Shown one piece after another: positions 55,210 through 64,000 of a DNA stretch of 64,000 nucleotides. A program made the translations under genes and the position numbers. The notes beneath the pieces were generated by a model. It saw only the letters and a list, made by a program, of their open reading frames with translations, searched no databases and was not told the DNA's origin. Where the stretch lies: assembly GCF_947507565.1 (NCBI RefSeq), contig NC_089180.1, positions 1,426,001 through 1,490,000 on the forward strand, given 5' to 3'. Position 1 is the first letter of the stretch, and every line of letters begins with the position of its first letter. The stretch is from Oscarella lobularis (lineage: Eukaryota > Porifera > Homoscleromorpha > Homosclerophorida > Oscarellidae).

Positions 55210-57080
55210 GCACTTTGCAACCCTAATTAGGGTTGGGCTAAGGGCTTGGGTTAAGCGTTCGTACGACGTATAGAAGTCTAGAGAAGAACAGCGACCATAG
55301 ATTGGCTATTAAAGCAGCGTCTGCGCTGCTGAATAAGAATCGCGTAGGAATTCGCGAGTTCTGCTCTGCTGTGACTTGCCTACTGGTAATCTCGCTCTTA
55401 CCGGCACAGTCGTCTTTCGCAAAGTTCCAAAATGATGCTCGAACGGTGGCTTTTCTTCCGAACAGCTTCTTCTCAATAAAAATCGATCGAAAACGTCTTG
55501 TGATAGCGTGCGCTACAGCTTTTTTCCTACATTTGAACGCTAATTGCGACTTCCATAAAAGGTTTTTTGTTTAGGTCGCTTTGAAAATAGATTTAAAACT
55601 ACCTAGTCAATGAGTTGCGTAAATTGCAGTAAAATTGGTCGCGTTTTGTCGTCCTGAGACGAAAAGTGTCGATATCTTAGCCGTGAAGGAACGGATTCAA
55701 ATGCAAATCTACGATTATACTACTTGCCTAGGTTGACATCAAACCATGCTAGTTTGCACTGGCTGCGATTGCGCTTTCGCAATTCGAGTTCGGCTCGGTC
55801 ACATTTTCTAAAGGCTTTAGCTACCTTTATATAACACTACACGGCTTTCGCCGTTAGTCGCCAATCAAGGCAATAACGCTCATTTTTACTTCTTTTGATG
55901 TATCTAATGTAGAATTAGTAGAAGAAACGATCTGCGCAAAAATTTTTTGAATCTGACAATCCGTTCGAGAGTTATTAGCAATCAAAAAAACAGAAGTCCC
56001 GGATGTAAATTTCAAAATTTGATATCTTCTTTAATACATACTTTCTCAAATTAAACTTACACTCAAACAAATTCATTATGTAGGTTCTTTTTGTGATCAA
56101 AAATTCAAAATTTTTGAGAATGTTATTTCGGAAATCAATAACAGCAGCATTTTACATATAATTTTGAATATTTCGAAAACTTTATTACATTTCGAGATCT
56201 TTTTTTTTGCAGATGTGTTGGAGGATATTTGTACGCTTTTCAAGAGCAAATTTATTCGGTTTCAAAAAGTTTATTCTGAAAAATAATTTTTAAAAAATAC
56301 AAAAAAATTCCAAAAAAATTAAAAATTTCTACAACTACTCTTCTTCATCCTAGGACCCTAAGAAAAATAACAGAGAAGAGATTGAGACAAATAAATTCAA
56401 AAGGTCTCTACAGCTTACTGATTTTCTTCGCAGCCGAGAGACGGCTGCTGAGACGCTCCTTCGATGTCTTTTGCATTGCCTTATCCGCCTACGAAGTCAG
56501 AAAATATCTGTCAGAGAGACAGAATCGCCCGAGTTTCTACTTCCGGTTCGGATCGCGAGAGATTGGGCCCCGAAACTTAACCTACGCGCTATTGAGAAGC
56601 CAAAAACACGATCTAGAGCGATTCTAACCACTTTCGGAGGCCAGCGACGAGCCGAAGGGAAACTCCCGCGCAGCTCGCCTCTCTCGAACTCGGCCAATCG
56701 CTCCCAAAACTCGCCTTACGGTCGGAGGAAGCGTTCGATTCGATCGCCGTTGGGCGAGCGGTCGACTTCGCTTCGTCAACCTCCCTGACCTCCCAGAATC
56801 CTTCTGTATAGCGCACGCGAAATGAAGAGGAAAGCCTATTCTAACGTTCCAAACATGTAAACGTGTGCATGCTGGGCCTACTATTTATATACATATGCGT
56901 GCATATATGTGCAGCGCGTTTTTATTGTTAGAATAGGGTTTTAGGTTGGCCGTTCTGTCCACTGACTTCAACAGCCAACAACAGACCATTATAGTTTACA
57001 CGTACAGCCCAACAGACGCAAAATCCTATAGTAATTAGTTTTTAATTCCGAAAAACTAAGGTAGTTTTAACATCTGATAT
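55210..57080. other. largely non-coding, AT-rich
   Basis: A short 'accctaattagggttgggct' telomere-like word occurs near 55222. Frames at 55302-55574 and 56382-56816 match nothing recognised. From 55.9 to 56.35 kb the sequence is very A/T-rich. Confidence 0.45.
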
Positions 57081-57081
57081 T

Positions 57082-57730
57082 GATCTGTACCTGTATACTC
57101 AGATTTCTCCTCGGTGAGAAGGAGTGGTGACATGGAGATCGAACTAACTATGTAGAACCTTTGGTAGGCTGCTGTCTTGATCGTGGCCTGTATGCTCAGC
57201 TGATTCTCAGACGAGCGGTGACATGGAGATCACAGACAACAAATACGTGTAAAATAATAAATATTCGCCATTTCGTAACTTTTTAAATTAATATCAACAA
57301 ATAATTAAAATTACTCTAAAATTTGTTCAATCTTCCCGCATCGATCAGTACCTGTATACTCAGAATTCTCCTTGGTGAGAATGAGTGGTGACATGGAGAT
57401 CGAGCTAACTACTTCGAACCTTTGGTATGCTGCTGTCTCGATCGTGGCCTGTATGCTCAGCTGATTCTCAGACGAGCGGTGACATGGAGATCAGAGACAA
57501 AGAAACGCTTTCAAAATAAATATTCTCCATCTCGAATCTTTTAAATTAATAACAGCTAATAATTAAAATTACAGCGGCATCGATCAGTACCTGTATACTC
57601 TGCTAACATCTACGTGTTAGCTTGAGTGGTGACATGGAAATCAAACCAAAATATAAAAAACGGTTGTTCTTTTCGCTCAATCGTAACCTGTATGCTCAGC
57701 TGATTCCAGATGAGCGGTGACATGGAGATA
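57082..57730 (+). ncRNA. array of six structured hairpin elements (three A/B pairs), candidate novel RNA
   Basis: Six copies of a 52-61 base element lie at 57082-57140 (A1), 57179-57231 (B1), 57343-57401 (A2), 57440-57492 (B2), 57582-57642 (A3) and 57679-57730 (B3). All share CCTGTAT-R-CTC on the left and GAG-Y-GGTGACATGG on the right. GATC ends pair with each other in the best copies. R and Y covary: A copies have A..T, B copies G..C. The apical stem changes sequence but keeps pairing: TTCTC/GAGAA in A1 and A2, GCTAACA/TGTTAGC in A3, CTGA/TCAG in B1 and B2, CTG/CAG in B3. A-to-B spacing is always 97 bases. This pattern is expected from selection on RNA (or cruciform) structure. It does not contain hammerhead, twister, HDV, SECIS or tRNA consensus words that I can see. 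Confidence 0.6.
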
Positions 57731-57734
57731 TGAG

Positions 57735-59505
57735 AGAAGAACAGCAGGCAATCGCAAATTAAACTAGTTTCTAAATATAAAATGCAAAAAAATCAGGAAT
57801 TGTTGCAGAATGTCAGAGCGAAGAATTCAACAGAGTGAATTACATTCTTTAAAACACAGTGATAAGGGATTTCAATAAAGAAATTAATTTTTATTTAATT
57901 TTTGTTTTTTTCACAACTGTGACCCCTAGGCTGAAATATTGTTATAGAAAATGCCATTTTATTTCCATCAAACGCAGGAAGGTCAGAAAATTAGAGTCTA
58001 AAAACTTTTTTAGCTGAAATTGTGAAATTGAAGGCGTGATCTTGACTAAGGTGAGTCTTGAATAAGGTTTAGTCTTCTTCTCAAAAAAAACTTTTAAATA
58101 CAAAGTGTTTTATAGATGTAGATATCTCAGTTTTATTTTTACCCAAACGTATATCAAAATTGCAGATAATTAAAAATGTTTTCAAGTGGCAGATGAATAC
58201 TATCAAATTTCAGCGCAGTTAATATATCGAGAGGTAGGGAAAAGACCAAGGATACTATTGTTTAGTATCCCTGCGAAGGACAACAGATTTTTGTGATTTA
58301 AGGTTTTGCTTATTAGACGTCTTTGCTAAATGTACTGTAGTTATTTTATCATTTCTGTTGCCTTCTTTCATCTAACGTAAATTGAAGGCTAATGAAATTT
58401 GATAAGATAATAAGCAGAGAATTTCTATTACACCTGAACAATTAGGAACTCCATCACGCCCTTTTATGTAGAGCAAAAGAAATTCTACAGCCGAAGAATT
58501 GTGAAAGAAAGAAAGTGAGAAAAGAAGAAAAACAATAACATTACTTTTGTATTATTTTTTTATTATTTTTAAGTAATTAATAATGATTTTAATCCTAATA
58601 AAAAATTAGGGTGCTAAATCATCCTTATGTGTAAGAGTTAGTCTGTCATTCTTAAGTGACTGTGTAACGCTCTATATGGTGTTGGCTAACACCTGCGCGA
58701 GGCTCGCCGGACCTAAGGGCAGTGAGGTTGAGAAAACACCAGACAAAGGTGTTCCGCGAAGCCCAATAGTGGTTCACTCCTGTGGCAAGCGTTTTGAACC
58801 ACAATCTGGGATGCAGCGACACCTCCTATTTTAACAGTGTGCTGGCGTCTCTAAATTATATAGGGGCTCGGAAAACCCAGCGGATCGCGAAGAGAGGCCG
58901 AGACGCTTCGGTTCGAGTAAAAGAACTTCCCTGCGCAACTGACTGGATGCGTACGGAAAGGGAAAAATGAGGGGAAAGCGATTAGCGGCGTAGTCGGATA
59001 CCAAATCGTCGCGAAAACGAGTTTGAAGCGCGCGAACGCTTACCTTTCTTGAAGAAAAAAAGACTTTCGCATCATTCTGAAGAGGTGTAGCCGCCAAAGG
59101 ACGCAGGATCGCTTCGCCAGGCGGAGAGTCTGGTTCATTCAGGGCTCGCACTGCAGTCCCGGACTGGTAAAAGCACGCCCCGGATTAACTAATGATTAAA
59201 ATTGGCATCAAACATTGAACGCTATACACTATTGAGGAGAGCGCCTCAACTAAGTGAAGGAGACGGGAGACGGGAGAAGTGCGCAATCGGATTAGCCTGC
59301 GCAAAAATCGCGTAAAACGATTTTTGGAATCGCGCCCCCGCCTCCGCCGCTTCCGCGTCCGGAATCCGAACGTAAGCGAGCGAAAGCAGCGGAAGCGGAG
59401 AGAAAGGAAGTGAGGACAACCCACAGCAATATCTTAATTAATTAATCTACTATTATTTATTTTATTTGTTTGTGTAAGCTTTGTTGTCGTGTCGCGTCGT
59501 CGGCG
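57735..59505. other. AT-rich spacer, no gene recognised
   Basis: A small perfect palindrome (GGATACTA...TAGTATCC, about 58248-58266) and a GTGTTGGCTAACAC inverted word (about 58680) are visible. Frames at 58.8-59.4 kb on both strands are unsupported. Confidence 0.45.
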
Positions 59506-59508
59506 AAA

Positions 59509-59830
59509 TGGTTTGGGGAAAGTTACAGGGTTTTGATTGGTGGCCGACGCTCGTCGTTCACGATAGGGAGGCGAAGCAGGAGAAGATCGACGCCGAGCGG
59601 TCACGCGTGGATTCGTTGGCCTCGGAAACGAGCAATATTCGGGAGTGAGATTGGAATAGAATAAAATGAGGGAGCGCGCCATGTGACGTTCAGATATTCT
59701 ATAGTTAGCGTGCACTCTCTCTTCGTGGCGAGAAAGCCTTCGACGCTCGAGCTGGAAGAAAAAAGCGTTTCTCCCCCCGTGCCGTCGCCGTCGCTAGACC
59801 GAACCTTTTTGAGCGCACTTCGGTTTGAAC
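59509..59830 (+). CDS. PWWP-domain exon(s), partial gene
   Basis: From the ATG at 59509 the frame reads MVWGKLQGFDWWPTLVVHDR, the start of a PWWP domain (WWP form), which in DNMT3, NSD and similar proteins reads histone H3K36 methylation. A following block in another frame (about 59693-59800), HVTFRYSIVSVHSLFVARKP, resembles the 'FGD....V....L' second half; a short intron (59648-59690, GTGAGA..AG) could link them. The upstream GE-residues (GEMVWGK) fit DNMT3-type PWWP. No other domain is seen before the neighbouring MORC2 gene, so this is an isolated exon pair or a fragment. Confidence 0.5.
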
Positions 59831-60225
59831 ATCATTGATTTCCTAAAGAAAAAGACGACTTTCGAAGAGAAGGGGAGAGCGATTCGCTTTGCGTACCGAT
59901 TCGGACGTGCTGCCAACCGATGCAGCCATGTTCGAACGATTCCGTTAGTCTGTGCGTGCAATCGTCTTTTACGAACGGCGTCGTCGTCGTAGTTCCATTG
60001 CCAGAGGGCAGAAAGGGCCAGGGAAAGGGCAGATGACTGGCTAACGCACGCGACAACAGAAAATTTAAGTAATGTAATTATCTCGCCCTCTCAGGACTCT
60101 CTTACTGTAGCAACTTGCAGTAGGTTAAATTAAACTAGCCAACAAAACAAAAAATCTCTATAGCAGCCATCCTTTCTCAACTGAGTAAAAGGAAAGCCAC
60201 CAAAACTCGTTCTTTTCGCAAGTCA

Positions 60226-63200
60226 ACTTCGCGTGCTTTGATGCAATTTTTCCAGGGCTGCGTCGAAGTCGTCTGACGGATTAGGAATATACTTATAAAA
60301 AACCTATAAAAATAAAAAAATTCGGGTCAAGATATAAAGGCAGCTTTCATACCTTACCTTATCAACTTTGGTGGCCAAAATCAAACATGCTGTCTTGCGC
60401 ACGTTCGTCAACTTCGTCTCAGCTTCTTTCAACTTCGTCTCAGTTTCTTTCAACGTCTTCTCGGCTTCTTTCAGCCTCTTCTCGGCTTCTTTCAGCCTCT
60501 TTTCCTTTTTTTGCAACTGTAGACACAAAAAACGCATCTTTAGTTAATTGATTAATTAATTAATTAATAATTGCCCTGATAACTCAGTTGCTATACTTTA
60601 CCATGTTTTCACGTTCCGAAGTCTCACTAGAAGTGTCGTCGTCGCCACCGTCGCCGTAGTAGTAGTAGTCGTCAAAGTCGTCAAAGTCGTCAAAGTCGTC
60701 GTCGTCAACGTCGTCAAAGTCGTCGTCCTCAACGTCCTCGTCATCGTCATCGGGAATTCGCCGCAAAGCTTTCCGACTACGTTTCTTGGGTTGTCTGAAG
60801 CTCGAGCCGTCTTTTTTGACCTTCTTTGCAGTCGTCTCAGCTTCTTTCAACGTCTTCTCGGCTTCTTTCAGCCTCTTTTCCTTTTTTTGCAACTGGTGCG
60901 CCTGGACACAAAAAAACGCATCTTTAATTAATTAATTAATTAATTAATAATTGCCCTGATAACTCAGTTGCTGTACTTTACCATGTTTTGACGTTCCGAA
61001 GTCTTGCTAAAAGTGTCGTCGTCGCCACCGTCGTCGTAGTAGTAGTCGTCAAAGTCGTCAAAGTCGTCGTCGTCAACGTCGTCAAAGTCGTCGTCGTCAA
61101 CGTCATCGTCATCGTCATCGGGAATTCGCCGCAAAGCTTTCCGACTACGTTTCTTGGGTCGTCTGCAGCTCGAGCCGTCTTTTTTGACCTTCTTTGCAGC
61201 CGTTGGGTGGCTCAATCGTCTGCGTTTTTCATTTGGCACAGGGTCTTGCTGCTGTTCGTCCTATTTACAAGGAAGATGTTTAAAATTGCGACAAACTACT
61301 CCACAGCAAAAACTACCACAGTGACCAACACACAAAATACGTACCACTGAAGGCAGCGGTGTTTCGTTGGTAACGAATACGTTTCTACTGTCGTCTGCAG
61401 ACGAGCCTCTTTTTTGAGAAGCAGCAGCCTGCAAAGACGAGGATCAGGACAACACCAATATCAATCCTACTATTACCACTACTACTCCTGTCTCTCCACA
61501 GAAAGAGCGACCACGAGCTGGCGGCTGAGTTGTCTTACGAGCAGTCAAACGTTTATTAATTCATTAGCATTACCCAGCAACGAGATTCGTACCAGGCCTG
61601 ACCGACGGTTCTCCGTCGGGGTTGGTTTGGTCAGATGACCCGTTGCAATGACAACCACTTGCTCCGGCTTCGAACACCTATTCCCTCAGTCATTAGTTGG
61701 CCAGGTCTATGATTAGGGTATGAGTACCTGTTGCGGGCTGGATCCCAATTGAGCTGGCACGTCCAGTCATCAGTAAACTTATAATCAAACTTCTTCGTCG
61801 AAAACGGAATCTTTCTCCATTTAAGGCACGCGTCTATATAGGAAATGCAAAATGCCGACGATCAGTACAGCAGTAACTTTGACGTACCGCACTGCATATC
61901 CATCTGAACTTTCATACGTCTGATTTTCGCGTATTTGGACTCGTCCGAAGGCAAATCAGCCCACGGCTTCGACGGAGAATAGCCATAGCGACTCCTTATG
62001 GTAAATAAATTGGCCACAGCTTAAGTAACTATAGAATCTTACCAGAACTCAATCAAATTGCCTTTACCGGAATTTCAAATTTTAACTTTGGATATATACT
62101 GATGCGTCTGAACTTACTTATTTTCATGTCCCGCCAGTATTGCTGAAGATGTTCGTTCATAGCTTTAAGTAAAAAGCGGTACTCCTACAAAACGGCAAAC
62201 TCAAGAGAGGCTCTCCTCAAGTTTCAATAGCTTGCTTGGGGATTGGCAAAGTCCTGCTTGTTGTGGGTAGGTTCCAATACCACGTGAGGAACATTGACAA
62301 ATCCTATTATGAGCGCACATAGTCCACGCAGTAAAATATGCAAGCAAGCCTACCAATAATTCCCCTATACTCTCTAAAAGAAGGAGTGATGAAAAAAAGG
62401 AGCATTCTGTAGCCGACAGCTTACGGTCTGCCGTCCAACTGATGTGAACTTCGCTCAAACATTTTAATGAGACTATAACAAAATATCTATTTCTTTCCTC
62501 CGCGTTTAGTGACCTATCTTATTCTTACCGATCGCAATTGTATACGACGAATCCCTCGCAGCTTCTATCCATGATATTAAAACCAAATATAAACGTCAGC
62601 GTTTTCGGTTGAGTAAGAGCGCTAAACAGACGTCTCTCCAACTGTGAGTTGCGATACCATCTCACGGTGTCACACCGTTGCTTTATCTTGGCGATATTTT
62701 CAAGTTTGTTCGCCTCTTGACGAGCGTCCGTCGCCTCTTTCTCCGCCTGACGAAAAGCAGCCTAGAACAGAAGGAAATAAAATAAAGCGCTTCCTTTGAA
62801 AAATTGCGCTGCGCTTACTCTTCCTTCTCCAGACGTGTACGAAGAATCAGTCAGATTTCTAACGAACGAACGAACGAACATCACGTAGCTACAGATGTCG
62901 CGCACTGCCCTAATGCTACCTCGCTTTCAGCTCAAGCTCCCTCGCTTTTTCTTGAGCTAAAACGTAAGTCTACTTAGCTGTCATCTTGCACGCGTACACG
63001 GTTACTGTACCACGCGTTGCTGCTTTTTTCGCCTCCTCTGCGTCCAATTGGGAGCGAGCTTTGAACTTTTTCGAAGTATATTCGTACTTTCTGCCGTGCA
63101 GCAATCTCTCAACTCGCGAGCAGCAGTAGAGGAGAAGGTCAAGCTTACTTTGGTCTGAAGAGGTGCTGATCAAGCCTTTTTGTCAGCACTTTCTTCCCTT

Positions 63201-64000
63201 GCAGGTAGATCTTCATCCTTGGATTGCAATAGAGCAGAGATAGGTAAGCGCGAAAGGAGGTGCGTTCCGAAACGGTACTTTTTCAAACAAACGTTAATTT
63301 TAAAAATAATTCAAACGCCGTCAAACCTTTGCAGACTCATGTCAAGATAATCGTCAGTCAAGCGAATGTCGTTAGGATCTGTGTGAAACTAAACGATTTC
63401 AAGATTAATGAAGATATTTAATAGTTCCAAGTCGTTTTTACATCCAATTCTGTTTCTCCAGAATCTAACACTTTGAGATTGTACAGCATAACAAGAGTTC
63501 CAGTTTCTATGAAAAAAAAACGAAGAGAAATTCTACTTGATTTAATCAATGGGCCACAGCTGTTGTGCATGCCGCTTTTGATTTTAGCAAATTGCTCCAT
63601 CAACTTCTCTTCGGTGTTGAAAGGAGAAAATTTCAAAATAATTTCCATTTCCATCAAGTGCTATATTTGTTTATAAAGTTCATTTCTCTCTATATATTTT
63701 TCGTTATACTTGATCCTTCTCAGCTTGTGATGTGGCAAAAGGGCTTCTACCCATCCATGATGGCAATGGAACAATGACCTCTTTTAATCCTTCAACTTCG
63801 TGAAAGGACCGTGACAAGAGTAGACAGGTCATCGTTTGCTTGCTGTAGTAAAGAAAAAAAATCAAAGCTGCAAGTGAAGTTGTGTCTACATACCATTTTG
63901 TAAACAGTATCATATCCTTTGCGACTCTCATGGAACCCCTAACACACTATCTTGCCTTCAAAACTATAGGCAATTATTCTTACGATTTTAGCCCATTGCC
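60226..64000 (-). CDS. MORC2: MORC2-like chromatin ATPase (5' end beyond window)
   Basis: MORC2 is a GHKL ATPase that compacts chromatin and silences genes with the HUSH complex. Exons on the minus strand follow its order: GNGLKS (64000-63984, ATPase motif), [119 protein letters not shown] (coiled coil 1), [55 protein letters not shown], the CW zinc finger [17 protein letters not shown]...[14 protein letters not shown] (61897-61670), acidic/coiled exons, ILATKVDK and the terminal [17 protein letters not shown]-stop near 60226. Introns are short, and no stop or shift was found. The C-terminal acidic exons are tandemly duplicated. The Bergerat Asn motif lies outside the window. This is the best-preserved conserved gene here. 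Confidence 0.85.
60440..61215 (-). repeat. tandem duplication of MORC2 acidic and coiled-coil exons
   Basis: A unit of about 380 bp is repeated. An acidic exon ([43 protein letters not shown]) occurs at 60600-60800 and again at 60980-61180 with about 90% identity. The coil-encoding segment [15 protein letters not shown] occurs at about 60435-60510 and 60835-60890. Intron words ttgccctgataactcagttg (60570, 60950) and the TTAATTAA runs are also duplicated. Confidence 0.85.

Noticed and set aside
57082-57730. Hammerhead, twister, HDV, SECIS or tRNA identity for the hairpin elements
   Set aside because: Neither strand has CUGAUGA/GAAA, the SECIS quartet words, or A/B boxes; conserved bases do not fit those cores as I know them.

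Overview
The window is animal nuclear DNA. Protein-coding signals are split by short introns (about 40-100 bp, GT..AG, often rich in TTAATTAA). Recognisable products are metazoan or ciliated-eukaryote proteins: talin, PIKfyve, a TRAF MATH domain, CLCA, VPS13, outer-arm dynein heavy chain, CCDC39, WDR35/IFT121, MORC2 and a PWWP protein. Compact introns, moderate GC and many mobile-element genes would suit a sponge or another early-branching animal; this is inference and the species is not established. A 200-base run of N shows that this is a draft scaffold.

Layout. 0-8.6 kb: a RhoGAP fragment (ARHGAP29/45 type), an apparently complete Crinkler-like nuclease-kinase gene, an SPT6 fragment and unassigned exons. 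8.8-13.3 kb: a 4.5-kb array of about 45-bp repeats. 13.6-17.1 kb, minus strand: N-terminal PIKfyve fragment, dynein heavy chain fragment, second Crinkler-like nuclease remnant. 18.2-24.7 kb, plus strand: AP-1/AP-2 beta adaptin, CCDC39, WDR33, TRAF MATH and TMEM184 fragments. 25.1-32.4 kb, minus strand: FBXO11-type beta-helix, CLCA, a long VPS13 piece, an acidic unassigned gene, a foldback repeat and MCCC1. 33.0-47.8 kb, plus strand: a decayed talin gene interrupted inside an exon by an almost intact 4.4-kb ISL2EU-type DNA transposon. 48.5-53.6 kb: a WDR35 fragment, two mobile-element-type genes (one an intact-looking DDE integrase) and a divergent RING-type gene. 54.4-59.5 kb: palindromic repeats, an unassigned gene and an array of six structured RNA-like hairpins. 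59.5-64 kb: a PWWP exon and the 3' two-thirds of a MORC2 gene.

Most conserved host genes here are pieces: ends are missing, homologous blocks jump reading frame, and some have in-frame stops. Unrelated pieces abut with no spacer (WDR33/TRAF/TMEM184; FBXO11/CLCA/VPS13). The transposase, integrase, RING, Crinkler-like and MORC2 genes read cleanly in the same sequence, so general base-calling error is not an adequate explanation. The window looks like a graveyard or mosaic of duplicated gene fragments (as in B chromosomes, subtelomeres or heterochromatic clusters), or else a chimeric assembly.

The items most worth attention are the six-copy hairpin array with covarying stems at 57.08-57.73 kb, the gene-fragment mosaic, the ISL2EU insertion in talin, the two Crinkler-like loci, and the divergent integrase/RING gene pair.
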